From: Crossaster papposus
Lineage: Eukaryota; Echinodermata; Asteroidea; Velatida; Solasteridae
DNA length: 64,000 nt
NCBI GenBank assembly: GCA_037893245.1
Contig: JBAIAA010000109.1
Location: forward strand, 62,001-126,000
Reading direction: 5' to 3'
The translations under genes and the position numbers were made by a program. Under the pieces are notes generated by a model that was given only the letters and a program-made list of their open reading frames with translations, was not told where the DNA came from and did not search any database. Below are positions 1-10,847 of the stretch, in pieces (within the stretch, counting starts at the first letter, position 1; every line of letters starts with the position of its first letter).

Positions 1-440
1 CTTTAGGGTGGGTTTTTGCGGGGCACGCGAACGATTTGCGAAGGATGCGAATGCCAAAAAAATTGCAAAGTCAACATTCGTATTTTTAAGTTTCCAAAAG
101 TTTGCAAAACATGCGCGGGGGTTCGGAATCGTCGTCATTTATTGTTCGCGGGAGTCCAGTCTAGTCCATCACATTGTAGATTTAATTATAATATTTGAAT
201 CATTTCTTTGTATGCCTAATGTAAATAAATTGTACACAACTTGAGGAAGAATATTATTAGAAAGTTGTCTGTTTCCATTGATTTCTTGGAAGTCGCATTC
301 TTGCAGCCTATTTTTTGCTTCCTCTGATCAGTCCGCAAAATGTCTAAGTTGAGAGTTCGTTTTTATTCCTCAAAATGACGAATTTTATGGTAACGAATAT
401 ACATGATGTACATCGATCGTACAAGGTCCATAAATCAAAC
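1..440. other. no gene recognised
   Basis: Unique sequence before the first minisatellite. Short open frames occur on the plus strand (8-244), but they have no recognisable domain and no splice context. I see no gene here. Confidence 0.5.
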
Positions 441-598
441 GAGGGGGCGAGTCGGTCAGGGGGCGAGTCGGTCAGGGGGCGAGTCGGTCAGGAGGCGAGT
501 CGGCCAGGGGGCGAGTCGGTCAGGGGGCGAGTTAGTAAGGGGCGAGTCGGTCAGGGGGCGAGTAGGTAAGGGGCGAGTCGGTCAGGGGGCGAGTTGAC
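441..598. repeat. 16-bp minisatellite
   Basis: About ten head-to-tail copies of a 16-base G-rich unit, consensus GGGGGCGAGTCGGTCA, with variants (GTTAGTAA, GTAGGTAA, one-base-shorter units) towards the right end. The unit length is not a multiple of three, so the open frames across it are a by-product of the repeat and not evidence of a protein. Confidence 0.9.
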
Positions 599-2096
599 CT
601 ACAATCGATTATTCAATGGCAACGCGTTAGTTGATAGACGCCGCTGGTCCGGTGGTCACGACGCATGTTGGCGGTTGAGAGCTGGTTGATCATTATACAT
701 GTACCTCATCATGGGTTATTATTATTTTATTATTATTATTTATTTCTGGTAATGAAACCAAGGATCCCCCAAAAGCACCCTGGGCACTGTAGCTTGTAAG
801 CCTGAAGAAACCTGTAGAGAGAAGACATTGAAAAGAAGGTACAGGTTTAGAGGTGAGAGGACAACCCCAGGTGCGGATCCAGGGGGGGGGGGGGGGGGGT
901 CCTGGGGTCCGGACCCACATTTTGACTGGATTTTTTTTAAGTTGTTTTTAATTAATTTTTTTTAAATGTTTGTTAATGGTTTTTTTATGTATTTTATATC
1001 AGAGCAAAATAGCAGCGTGGTGCTTTCTGTAAAAGATTCCCAATAGATCAAAACGATCAAAATGTATAAGAAAATAGGCTCATAATGTCCCAGAATGAAC
1101 CTCAGATCTTCTATACTGTAAAAAAAATTCTGGTGGAGAGCCCCCACACACCCCGCCCATGGGTAGGATCAGGACCTCACATTCATAAATTCATGCATCC
1201 GCCCCGATGAACCCCAGAAGAATATCCTGGGGAAAACCCACAGACTCGGGTAGAGACTGAAAACCCAATCCACATAATTATTAGCCCAGAATTGAATGTT
1301 CTCGTGAAAGAACGTAGTTGTCTGCTGTGGCGTAAAGTAACATCGGGGTGGGGGATATACACCCCCACTTTTTGGACATTTTTTGTATACCATACATAAT
1401 GGTATAAGGCGTCCATGACTGTGGACAAGGAAACAAATGCACATACCATATTTTCTCACGCGAGAAAAATGTAATTCTGGATGGAAAGAACACTCCTATG
1501 TGACGTGTTCCTAGATCCTGTGGCAAAACAAAACCGCACAGACAAACGAATCTCGCGCGAGAAAAATTCAATTTATGATGCAAAGTACACTTACTGTAAT
1601 TCCGTATAATGCGTCCCTTTTGGACAAGACATCAATTATATAGTGATTTCAGCAAACTTCGCCACACAAGTTAAGTAATTATTTATTTTAAACACTTCAA
1701 CCTGCCGCTAGAGAACGCTACAACATGTTATAGCATCACCGGTAACTTATTTTGTAAAGTACAACCTAGCCACGGAGACTGACATCGTTGAAAGTAAGTT
1801 CACATTTTCCACTTTCAATTTATAAGAGGAGGGGCGACAATTTTGTTGCCCTCCCTCTCCAAATTTGGCCTGTGCAAGCTGTACACCGTCACTGCATATG
1901 GAAAAGCTATTAACCTTCTCTCACTTGCGCTGTAGAACTGAGGTCGTTAAGAATTAATTTATCTTAAGAGCAATTTCAATCGGAATCGGCACTTCTGAAA
2001 AAAACCTTTACCGCGGTCACGCGGTGTAAAAAAAACCACACGCGACCGGGACAGTAAAAGTATACACAAAGAGCGCAAAATAAAATTTGCAACTAA
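599..2096. other. no gene; low-complexity and TE-like sequence
   Basis: Holds a TTA-rich microsatellite (about 718-750), a run of about 18 G (881-899), and two similar stretches around 1440-1600 that both contain CGCGAGAAAAAT. No conserved coding frame or splice pattern was found. It is probably decayed interspersed-repeat sequence. Confidence 0.5.
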
Positions 2097-3201
2097 ATGT
2101 TTTCTAATGATTGCCGTTTTGTCACGAATGTAATAGTGCCCCCTTTTGTTTTACGGGTTTCCGTGTTTTCACGAATGCCTTTATATATAAAGAGACTTCA
2201 CCCAGCTGTGCAATTCACCTCCGAGATTTCCAATGAGACCATCACCTTCCTCGACATCAGTGTGTCAATCAATGGCAATTCTCTCTCCACTTCAGTCCAC
2301 TACAAGGCTACCGATTCTCACAGCTACTTGCATTATGAGTCGTCTCACCCCAAGAAATGCAAGGATGCCTTCGTCGTATTTGCAGCGAGGATAACCAGTT
2401 TAAACAGCGAGGCAAAGAAATGAAAGGTTTTTTCCAACGACGTGGATACCCATCATAATGTGACTGATGGTGCGCTTCGCAGAGTTTCATCGGTCACCCG
2501 CAATGCCGCCATGGAACAAGCCCCTCCCAAGCAACAAGGTCGTCTCCCTCTTGTTCTTACCTACCACCCCCTCAACATGGCTGCCAAGAATATCCTCCTC
2601 AAGCACCTCAAGACGTTGCAGGAAGATCCAGCAACCTGCGCCATAACCCATAACCCCCCTGTGTTCCTTTAGACATGACCGCTCCATCAGCAACCATGTT
2701 GTTCGGTCAACACTCCCTAGCACCACTTGTACCATCCACAACGGCCCCTTCAGAACTGTTCCCTGCAAGCGTCCAAGATGCAAAACTTGTGCACATGTTG
2801 ACAATACATCATCCATCACTGGTCCCCGAGGCTATTTCAACATCCGCGGCCATTTCAAATGCACCACTACTAATCTTGTTTAATGTATTAAGTGTACTCG
2901 CTGTGGCATGCTTTATATTGGAGAAACCAAGCGCCGACTTGCCGACCGTTTTACGGAGCATCTCCGAAGCGTTCGGCTGAAACAACCTAGCCTGGCTGTC
3001 GCCCAACACTTCGGCGCGCCATCTCACTCCACCAAGGACATGAGCGTCTGCGTTGTTTCCTCGGCGTCGTCGGACACGCAGCGCCGATCTTTGGAACAGC
3101 GTGTGATGTTCAAACTGGGCACGCTCCAACCTGACGGGATGAACGCGGAGTTTACCTTCAAGACAAGAGTACAGCATGTAAGAAGACCGGCTAAAAAATG
3201 A
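2097..3201 (+). pseudogene. Penelope-like retroelement remnant (reverse transcriptase C-terminus plus GIY-YIG endonuclease)
   Basis: A broken element read over three plus-strand pieces. Piece one (2097-2423) ends in the block typical of Penelope-like reverse transcriptases: ITFLDISV, then STSVHYKATDSHSYLHYES, then HPKKCKD. After a frameshift the frame resumes as RRICSEDNQF and RRGYPS and then hits a stop. The linker (about 2540-2880) reads PLVLTYHPLN and later CKRPRCKTCAHV, GPRGYFNI and FKCTTTN. The last piece (2908-3201) is a GIY-YIG-type nuclease segment, LYIGETKRRLADRFTEHL, followed by LEQRVMFKLGTLQPDGMN. In this class the reverse transcriptase copies element RNA at a nick made by the nuclease. 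At least one frameshift and two in-frame stops (near 2456 and 2672) make it inactive. The 5' half of the reverse transcriptase is absent. The family assignment rests on remembered motif order and not on a search. Confidence 0.85.
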
Positions 3202-3924
3202 GTTATAGGGCGACCAACGTATGTCTTCAAGAAAGTATGGGTTCTTCAGATATTTATAGCATACTACGTCGTTACCCTCGGGCATCTTAACTATGAACGT
3301 ATCGTCCCTATTAAACTCCAAGTTAATGATATAGGTTTCTCTAATTTAAGATGGTCGACTTATAGTTTTACATACGGCTTTCTAAGTCATAGGGCGACCA
3401 GTACTAAAATATACCATAAAAGGGCGACCGCGAAAAAAATATGTTTCATAATCACAATCATGTATTGTAGTGTAATTTGACAATCAGAATTAGAAGCAAG
3501 TACTGCAGTGGTACAACGTTTGAGGACAGCTAGTACGCTGCGACCAATAGGGCGACACGATTTGCCCACAAGCACGCGCGCGTCATAATTATTTTGATAT
3601 GTGGTCCACCTATGGGTGGCAATATATAGCTTATCAAGTGCATGTACTCATGGGCAAACTAAAGGCGTATTTGCATTATACTTTAAAGGCACACTACTGA
3701 TTTTTTTTCACAGAATGATAATCGTTGGTAAATCCCTAGGTTTTATCCCAGTAGCAGAGAGATATCTGGAATACTAGATTTGCCATGGAACATCGTGAAA
3801 TTTCTCATTTCAGTAACCTTTTGGAATTTATGAAAACCATATCCACAATATTGCTGTTTCGCTTTAAGGAAGTTGGAAGGGTGATAGGAACAATAATGAG
3901 ATTGGGGGAAATCAAAAAGTAACA
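3202..3924. other. no gene recognised
   Basis: Sequence between the Penelope-like remnant and the next minisatellite. The phrase AGGGCGACC recurs three or four times (about 3205-3560), suggesting more repeat debris. No coding frame with support. Confidence 0.45.
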
Positions 3925-4002
3925 CTGATGATTCATTTTATTAATTCGTAAACCTTCATTCCAAGACGGAATTGCTAATTCATAAACCTTTATTACACAG
4001 AT

Positions 4003-4200
4003 ATGCAAACCTTACAGACTACAAAAAGTAATAATTTTTCTTTCGAAAGAGTAATACAAATGCCAATGCATTGGGCAACAGTAAATTTTAAGAGTAATCA
4101 CAATGTTCAAGTACAGAATATAGCTAGAAAATTTCAAGAGTATAACAGCATGACTCAACATCCAAAAGATTCATGGTTGGCATCTGTAATTCCAAGATGC
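4003..4200. repeat. non-satellite segment, first of two copies
   Basis: Unique segment inside the 38-bp array, starting ATGCAAACCTTACAGACTAC and containing GCCAATGCATTGGGCAACAG. It is repeated with small differences at 4485-4712, and its first 30 bases appear again near 5264. The minisatellite has therefore been duplicated together with an internal spacer. Confidence 0.8.
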
Positions 4201-4484
4201 CCGGCATTGCCAAATCGTAAACCAGTCATTCCAAGATATCTTAGAATTGCTAATTCGTAAACCTTCATTCCATTGCTAATTCATAAACCTTCATTCCAAG
4301 ATGCCTGGCATTGCTAATTCATAAACCTTCATTCCAAGATGCCCGGCATTGCTAATTCATAAACCTTCATTCCAAGATTCTCAACATTTCTAATTCATAA
4401 ATCGTTTATCCAAGATGCCCAGCATTGCTAATTCATTAACCTTCATTCCGAAATGCTCGGCATTCCTAAACCATCATTACACAG

Positions 4485-4712
4485 AGATGCAAACCTTACA
4501 GACTACAAAATACAAAATACATGTAGTAATAATTTTTCTTTCAAAGAGTAATACAAATGCCAATGCATTGGGCAACAGTAAATTTTAAGAGTACATGTAA
4601 TCACAATGTTCAAGTATAGAAAATAGCTAGAATTTTCAAGAGTAACAGCATGTCTCAAAATCCAAAAGAGTAATTATTAGGATCTGTAATTCCAAGATGC
4701 CTGGCATTGCTA
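4485..4712. repeat. non-satellite segment, second copy
   Basis: Copy of the 4003-4200 segment. Compared with that copy it carries extra ACATGT-containing insertions (for example TACATGTA within TACAAAATACATGTAG), the same kind of short insertion seen throughout the lectin array. Confidence 0.8.
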
Positions 4713-5575
4713 AATCGTAAACCTTCATTTTAAGATATCCCGGGATTGCTAATCCGTAAACCTTCATTCCAAGATATCCCGGCATTGCTAACTCATAAAA
4801 AGTTTATCCAAGATGCCCGGCATTGCTAATTCATAAACCTTCATTCCAAGATGCCCGGCATTGCTAACTCATAAATCGTTTATCCAAGATGCCCAGCTTT
4901 GCTAATTCATAAACCTTCATTCCAAGATGCCCGGCATTGCTAACTCATAAATCGTTTATCCAAGATGCCTGGCATTGCTAATTCATAAACCTTCATTCCA
5001 AGATGCCCGGCATTGCTAACTCATAAATCGTTTATCCAAGATGCCCGGCATTGCTAATTCATAAACCTTCATTCCGAGATGCCCGGCATTGCTAACTCAT
5101 AAAATGTTTATCCAAGATGCTCGGCATTCCTAATTCATAAACCTTTATTTCAAGATGCCCGGCATTGCTAATTCATAAACCTTCATTCCGAAATGCCCGA
5201 CATTGCTAATTCATAAACCTTCATTCCGAAATGCCCGGCATTCCTAAACCATCATTACACAGAGATGCAAACCTTACAGACTACAAAATACATGTCGTTT
5301 ATCCAAGATTCTCGGCATTTCTAATTCATAAATTGTTTATCCAAGATGCCTGGCATTGCTAATTCATAAACCTTTATTATGGGATGCCCGACATTGCTAA
5401 TTCGTAAACCTTCATTCCAAGATGCCTGGCATTGCTAATTCATAAACCGGCCAAGATGCCCCAGCATTGCTAATTCATAAACCTTCATTTATTAAACCTT
5501 CATTCCAAGATTCCTGACATTTCTAATTCATAAATCGTTTATCCAAGATGCCCGGCATTGCTAAATTTGTTTAGG

Positions 5576-6203
5576 CATATCAAAAGAAACCAACGCATTA
5601 CCAATGATTTCTTTCATTGCAAGGCAACACCAACATACCCCAATACTAAAGAACAAGAGACACTGCACCGCAATGCACTCCAATGCAATGGCAACTTTCT
5701 CCCCAGGCCCACTCCTCTTTGACAAGCAGAAAAGCAGCTGGGGTTTAGGCACCTTTCTGTTCAATGATTAACCTGAGCCCAAGCTGTCAGTATAAAACTG
5801 TAAAGACAAGTAGGACTGGTGAGAACCATGAATAACCTCCTTTTATACAAATCCTTGGCATAATTGAGCAGAATACAGACAGCAATACTAGAGATTACTA
5901 TACATCATACATATTCCTGATCCAGAGCCACATTATCACTGTTCCATTCACCATCACGTGCCAACCGGTATTATAGCTGTTTCCCCAAGGGCATACGCGA
6001 GCATTCACGCACAGGGCAAATCCGCACGCGTAGTAGACTAGCACACGGGTAAGCTAAATAAGCTACCTACCCTCAAACCATTTTCGTATACTATTTCAAT
6101 TGGTGACTTTTGGGTAGGAAGATCTAGAATAGTCTGTGATCAGAGTGTTAAGAATATGTTCTGAAATTGAGCCCTTCAGTTGCCAGATCCATTTTCAACA
6201 ATT
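5576..6203. other. no gene recognised; 3' flank of minus-strand gene
   Basis: Non-repetitive sequence downstream (minus strand) of the last exon ending at 6204. A 67-residue minus-strand open frame (5561-5764) has no recognisable domain. Any 3' UTR of the gene should lie just left of 6204. Confidence 0.4.
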
Positions 6204-6349
6204 TTAATATACACTCAATTTGTCAGCGACTTTCTGTCGATGTTTTGTTCGCTCATTAAAAACCTTTGTCTTGATAAGCTGCATCTTGTCCTTGGCCCCG
6301 GCAAGTATGTTGGGATGTTTGGCAAGAAATGCTTCAACTTCTCGCTTGC
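6204..6349 (-). CDS. last coding exon of unidentified minus-strand gene
   Basis: On the minus strand an acceptor (pyrimidines then TCTAG) at 6350 opens a frame that needs one base from the preceding exon and runs 48 codons to a TAA. The peptide starts KREVEAFLAKHPNILAG and ends KHRQKVADKLSVY; it is charged and probably alpha-helical. I do not recognise the family. The nearest upstream exon found (7858-7751) ends in a phase that does not fit, so a small exon between them is probably missing from this list. Splice borders and a clean stop support the call, but no homology was available. Confidence 0.55.
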
Positions 6350-6721
6350 CTAGAGGGTAAGAATAATAGTAAATTTTTAAGATGATGCAGAGGTAATTGT
6401 TCCCATGATCTATAAACAAGTATACAGGACAGAGTACAACAGCATGCCGTTGACTTTTCATTGAACAAATCAACAATGTGAAATTTTGAAACAAACAATA
6501 CAGAATGTACCTGGAAAAGAAAAACAAGTTTTCGGGTAAATTACTAAATAACTTATTTTTCAAAAAATGTATCATTGGAAAGCTCATGTTCTCTTTTTTC
6601 ATATTACACCATAAACGTGATCAATGAATCACGCATGTCCGATTACTCCGATTGCCAGCGGCGTGAACATTATCACGAGCCAAAGTACATGACTTAAGTT
6701 CGCAGATCTGTATGTCAGTTA

Positions 6722-6879
6722 TATAAAACAAATATTGAGTGGCTTTAAATTGTGAAAGGGGAGGAATATTATCGCTCGGTAAAATCTGGACGTTCGCCTG
6801 GTGAAATAAAAAAAGTCCAGATTTTACCTCGCGATAATAATCCCTCCCATTCCACTCTGAGCCACTCAATAGTTGTATA
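6722..6879. mobile_element. fold-back MITE, 158 bp
   Basis: Near-palindromic element. The left end reads CAAATATTGAGTGGCT and the right end AGCCACTCAATAGTTG. The inner arms pair through GTAAAATCTGGAC with GTCCAGATTTTAC. Its termini match the fold-back at 24419-24597, so the two belong to one family, apparently bounded by TA. Non-autonomous; no ORF of its own. Confidence 0.75.
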
Positions 6880-6989
6880 CTAACCAATTCTGTTTGTTTG
6901 CAATTTCCTTCCTTTCCTTCCTTTTTTTGCGTACGCATGCGCATTCCAATTACGTCAAGCCCAAGTAGGAATTTATTTGAATTCGGCAC

Positions 6990-7186
6990 GACGATGGCAC
7001 GATGTTTGACGCAACGCCGTGCTACAGTCCTGGAGCAAGGCACAGCTTGTCGTGTAGCAAGGCAGAGTCAAATTTAATTAAACGGTTTGCGTCAAACGTC
7101 GTGCTACTGTCGCCCTACTGTCGTATTTAATGGACGATTCTCAGAGTAATTGCATTCGACACGGTGGGAGCACGACGTTTGACGCA
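6990..7186. repeat. three copies of a hairpin-forming motif
   Basis: GCACGATGTTTGACGC (about 6991) appears inverted as GCGTCAAACGTCGTGC (about 7089) and again direct as GCACGACGTTTGACGC (about 7170). The first two copies can pair as a stem with a loop of roughly 85 bases. Function unknown; probably transposon ends. Confidence 0.6.
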
Positions 7187-7750
7187 GGCCTCACAGTCAT
7201 TGTTTGCCTATTTGGTGGATTAGTGCCTTCAATGCCTTGCCAAATTGGTTCCTTTGTGGTGAGCCAGATTAAAGATAAAATATTACAGAGAAAATGAGCT
7301 TTCCAATAAGGCGTACATTTTTTGAAAAATAATTCTGAATTATCGAGTAATTTACGTAAAACTTTTTTTTCAGGGAAACCCTGTAGGGAACAATTTGAGA
7401 TGCTTGGTGTCATTCAAATCATTTGTTTGCAGACTCAAATGCCAACAATCAAGATTAATGACCCATCTGTATGCTTCCACAAACTACCTCAAATGTACCA
7501 TTCATAACCATTGAAAATGAGCCTTGAATCTCTATTATCAGCTGCTACTTTGATCCCAACTTCATTTTGGCCATTTTAACGATCTAGTTTCTTGGGCATG
7601 CATGCCTCTGTTACTGTGTATTTTCAACAACTGATGACACACCCAACACAGCAAAAAGAAGTACATGTAAATATTGAAACTAGTGTACTCAATCTTAGAG
7701 AATGACTTAGTGATTACACAAAACATAACCTGCTAATTACTTAGTCTTAC

Positions 7751-7858
7751 CTGGAAGAGACCCCTTCGTCCCTTTCATAGACGTGTCCATAATGTATGAT
7801 GAAAAGGCCCTTCTGACAGTCCAAGCATCTGAAGGTTGCCAGTGAGTGTACTTTTATC
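7751..7858 (-). CDS. internal exon, CxxC-containing peptide
   Basis: Minus-strand exon of 108 bases between a TTCTTTTCACAG acceptor (7859) and a CTTCCAG/GTAAGA donor (7750). The only open frame starts with one base of a split codon and reads IKVHSLATFRCLDCQKGLFI, then IHYGHVYERDEGVSS. The Cys-x2-Cys pair could be part of a zinc ribbon, but no second pair is visible here. Length is a multiple of three (phase 2 in, phase 2 out). Likely the same gene as the exon at 9186-9113. Family unknown. Confidence 0.65.
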
Positions 7859-8222
7859 CTGTGAAAAGAATAAACAAACAATACAACCGTTTCATTATAT
7901 ATATGTTATCAGCTCCAGACAAAAACTGAGAAGTCTGCTTGGATGGAAACCTGTGTTCTTGTTGTGCTTGATTAGCCTTAACGAAGCCTCGTACACAGAA
8001 AGCTTAACCCATGGCTAAAAGCAATGGATTGGTACAAATTAAAGCAATTCGACAGGCATTTGTTCCAAAGGGTTTATCATCAGGCTAAACACTTTGATTT
8101 CCACAGATAGGATGTAAGACTTGCACATGTATACTGCTCATCAGGTTACCTAGTCCACATTCATCCATTCTTCCTATGATTTCTCTGTTACTTCATTAAC
8201 CCTAACCATCCTCAATCCTCCT

Positions 8223-8430
8223 AAATCCTCCTTGTGGTTTGAGGATTTTTGATGATTGAGGCTGAATGGTATTTGAGTAGAAAGGGATTTTGGAGGATTG
8301 AGACCGAATAGTATGTTTTAGAAAAGGATTTAAGGATTAGGGCATTTGGGGGTTTTTTCAGAAAAGAATTTTGGATGATTGAGGCTGCATGGTGTTTGAT
8401 GTAAAACAGGATGTTGGAGGATCCATGGCA
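8223..8430. repeat. degenerate ~42-bp tandem repeat
   Basis: About five degenerate units around the phrase GGATTTTGGAGGATTGAGGC. Related phrases recur at 8897-8985 on the other side of the poly(C) tracts, so the intervening 8430-8895 may have been inserted into the repeat. Confidence 0.65.
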
Positions 8431-8718
8431 TATACTGTTGGGACAAATTGACAAATTTGGAGGGTTGCGGGTTGGGATTTATTTCATTGTTATTTTTCTT
8501 GTACTGTACACTACTCATACGTGTACATGTCACCATATGTTACACAGTGCACTGACCGCGAAAATTGTTTATAAAATTGGTCATAAAATTATGCATTACC
8601 CTCAATGCACTGTGTTGAAACCTTGGCACAAATCTTGCTTTGTTTGTTACAAAGCCAGTGGAACATTCCATTAACAAAAACACCAAACAAAGCTGAACCC
8701 TATGTCCCCTCCATTCCA

Positions 8719-8780
8719 TTCTTCCCCCCCCCCCCCCCCTCCATTCCCTTCTCCCCCCCCCCCCCCCCCCTCCCTCCCTC
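8719..8780. repeat. two poly(C) tracts
   Basis: Two runs of 12-18 C separated by TCCATTCCCTTCT. The proline-rich open frames they generate are artefacts of composition. Confidence 0.9.
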
Positions 8781-9112
8781 CCGCCTTCTATCTGGCAATA
8801 ACTACAATAAACCTGGTCAGTACTAAAGTACGAGGCCCCTCCCCCCCTATCACTTCCTCATTTCCAACCCAGCAGCTCTTTTGGTGTGTGTATTTTTAGA
8901 TTGGAGGATTGAGGCAGTGGGCACACTCATTTTATTTAGAGCACAACATTTTAGAGGATTCTGGACGATTAAGGCTGAATGCAAATGCATATGTTGAAAA
9001 TTCAGGATGGTTCCCCGAAAAAAGGCCTCGTGGGTTTAATACTCGTCGTTTATATAAACACGAACCAAAATTGCCCGATCACAGAATTTCTTTAAATTCC
9101 TTCAATACTTAC

Positions 9113-9186
9113 CTTTTACTTGCTTTCTAGCTGGTTTGCAAATGTAATCGTCATCACTTGATGAGTTTCTCTGTCGTTTCGACAAA
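9113..9186 (-). CDS. internal exon with LSKRQR-SSSDDD motif
   Basis: Minus-strand exon of 74 bases with donor AAAAG/GTAAGT at 9112 and a weaker acceptor (TGTACAAG) at 9187. The frame reads LSKRQRNSSSDDD, then YICKPARKQVK. A basic patch followed by Ser and Asp, a likely casein kinase 2 target context, mirrors LSRRRKLSSSDDE in the exon at 9881-9783. The codons differ mostly at silent positions, which argues that this frame is the real one. The phase does not fit the flanking exons with the canonical donors; donors four bases further on in this exon and in 9881-9783 would restore phase. The acceptor is uncertain. Confidence 0.55.
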
Positions 9187-9782
9187 CTTGTACAAATCAA
9201 GACTATTATTGGTACTGTGCCTCAGATCATTTACAATGTACCTGTGTATAAATGGGGTGCAATACAAATATCACTGTGAGGCCCGAAGACTTGAAATCCT
9301 TTTATTGGAAAGAAAACGTGAAAAGTACAATATAGGACCCATTATCACGTACTACAAAAAGGAACAACGGGGCCAATTGTTTACTTTTCAGTTTTTCGTT
9401 CCAACAAAAGGTTTTCACGTCTTCGGGCCTCATACTGTTTATCAAATGCAATTAATACAACTAATCAGTTTATTGTAACAATCAGGGATATGTGTCAAGT
9501 ATATCTAATTGATCACTAATAATTCCCATCTCATTTTAAATTCTATCCAATTTCACAGTTCTGTCATTACCAGGCAAGTTCAAAGTTTTCTTGCAGCAAT
9601 TAGTTTGTAAACTGATGGACCTGGACAAATTTACCAGCTAAAATAAATATTCCCTGTTGCAAAATATCCTAACAATTAAGCTACATTGCAGCCACAAGAA
9701 GACTTTAATACTGGCCTCATACAGTATAATTTATGTGAAATAAAAACCAAGCACACTCATTTCTGTATTCATTACTACTCAC

Positions 9783-9881
9783 CGTCTGAACATGCTGTCG
9801 GAGGTTCATCATCACTTGATGACAGCTTGCGTCTTCTGGACAGATCTGCATCTTTTTCAGGCTTGCGTCTTCTGGACAGTT
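9783..9881 (-). CDS. internal exon with two LSRRRK motifs
   Basis: Minus-strand exon of 99 bases with a strong acceptor (TTGATTTCTACAG) and a strong donor (CAGACG/GTGAGT). Frame: LSRRRKPEKDADLSRRRK, then LSSSDDEPPTACSD. The LSRRRK unit is repeated twice inside the exon and again as LSKRQR in the next one, indicating exon-level duplication. Basic patches of this type often act as nuclear localisation signals; that is inference. A second frame is also open throughout (NCPEDASLKK...), so the frame rests on the match to the 9186-9113 exon. Confidence 0.6.
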
Positions 9882-10656
9882 CTGTAGAAATCAAGACTTT
9901 TATTTTGCAGACCATAATGGATTTCACACGTTTCAGGTACCATAGTCTCAGACAAGGTCATTCAGACTATCTCTGTGGTATAGAATATGTTCAATGCAGT
10001 TGCAATTTTTTTTTAAACTATATTACGACACCATAATCATGATGAAAAGGTCACGCATGAGTGAGCAGGGACAATTTGTACTTGACATTTGTTCAAAGCT
10101 CGTTGATCATTTCTTATTTGTGTTGAACTGTGGACTTCGCAGGAAGGTCACAATCAGGGAAACGCTTTATGTAGTCTTTGCTTTATGTACTTTATGTAGT
10201 CAGAATACATGCGCAAATATAAATGCGGAAAAACCGCGACACACAAGTGAAAACATTTTTACAAATAAATTGTGAATTCACCAAGTAACCCCTGTACAGA
10301 CAAATCAGAAAACAGCTTTATCCCTTTATATTTTAGGTGAGATGTCTGCCATTCCCAGACCATATTAATATTTGGGTGCACTTTGGGTGCATTATTCAGA
10401 CGAGCGCACACAAGTTTAAACAATGTGTGTGAAAGTCTGGCCTTGCAGATATAACCTTGCCAGGCATGGATCCCAGTGCAGCACAATAAAGTGGGTTTAT
10501 TATATTTCTGTATCACAATGCACCTTGACCCGCAGCTGTTTTAAAGTTTCTCAAAATGCACTCTGCTTCTCAACATTCGAGCATGGCCCATATGGAATTG
10601 CAGATGCATTGTATAAAAATAGCTATCATCGGATTCATCCGTAGTCCTACCGGTAC

Positions 10657-10694
10657 CTTCTTGTGAGGTGCACTGGAAAGAGATTTGCTGTCAT
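10657..10694 (-). CDS. small internal exon
   Basis: Minus-strand 38-base exon: acceptor TTATATTTAG at 10695, donor AAGAAG/GTACCG at 10656, with an alternative donor six bases further on (CCG/GTAGGA). Joined to the 13449-13285 exon the split codon becomes Asp and the frame reads DDSKSLSSAPHKK. The donor region contains TACCGGTA, one of the putative excision-scar octamers discussed in the findings; such a scar could have created the alternative donor. Confidence 0.5.
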
Positions 10695-10847
10695 CTAAAT
10701 ATAAGAAAAATGGAACAAGTAAATTGTTAATCACACAATACTTTCCCATTGATCAGAGTAAGTGACATGCAGATATATTAAAAGACTTGGAAAACTAAGT
10801 TTTGGAGTGCCGTAACTTTTCACAGAGACTGAATTAGGTTCCAATAC

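Larger units (their letters stand above)
3925..5575. repeat. 38-bp minisatellite of two alternating variants
   Basis: About thirty degenerate units of 38 bases. Variant A contains CTAATTCATAAACCTTCATT and variant B contains CTAACTCATAAATCGTTTAT; both end in CCAAGATGCCCGGCATTG. Between about 4790 and 5110 the two alternate A-B-A-B, giving a 76-base higher-order repeat. Two longer inserts (4003-4200 and 4485-4712) interrupt the array and are copies of each other. No coding function is evident. Confidence 0.9.
6535..7352. repeat. inverted repeat pair enclosing fold-back elements
   Basis: The segment 6535-6600 reappears in reverse complement at about 7280-7352; both arms share the core TTTTTCAAAAAATGTA and GGAAAGCTCAT. 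The arms enclose a fold-back element (6722-6879) and a third repeat (6990-7186). The whole may be one composite transposon. No transposase frame is present. Confidence 0.6.

Noticed and set aside
2809-3321. 170-codon minus-strand ORF
   Set aside because: Antisense to the Penelope-like nuclease segment, whose plus-strand motifs are clear.
4180-5575. Regularly spaced repeats resembling a CRISPR array
   Set aside because: There are no unique spacers; units are contiguous 38-base copies in eukaryotic DNA, hence a minisatellite.
6621-7043. 140-codon minus-strand ORF
   Set aside because: It runs across the palindromic MITE at 6722-6879 and the hairpin repeats; composition of a fold-back element, no protein domain.
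7322-7413. Possible minus-strand exon after TTCCCTACAG at 7401
   Set aside because: The acceptor looks good, but no donor gives the phase needed by the last exon at 6349, and the sequence is one arm of an inverted repeat.
8605-8899. Proline-rich plus-strand ORFs
   Set aside because: Produced by poly(C) tracts only.
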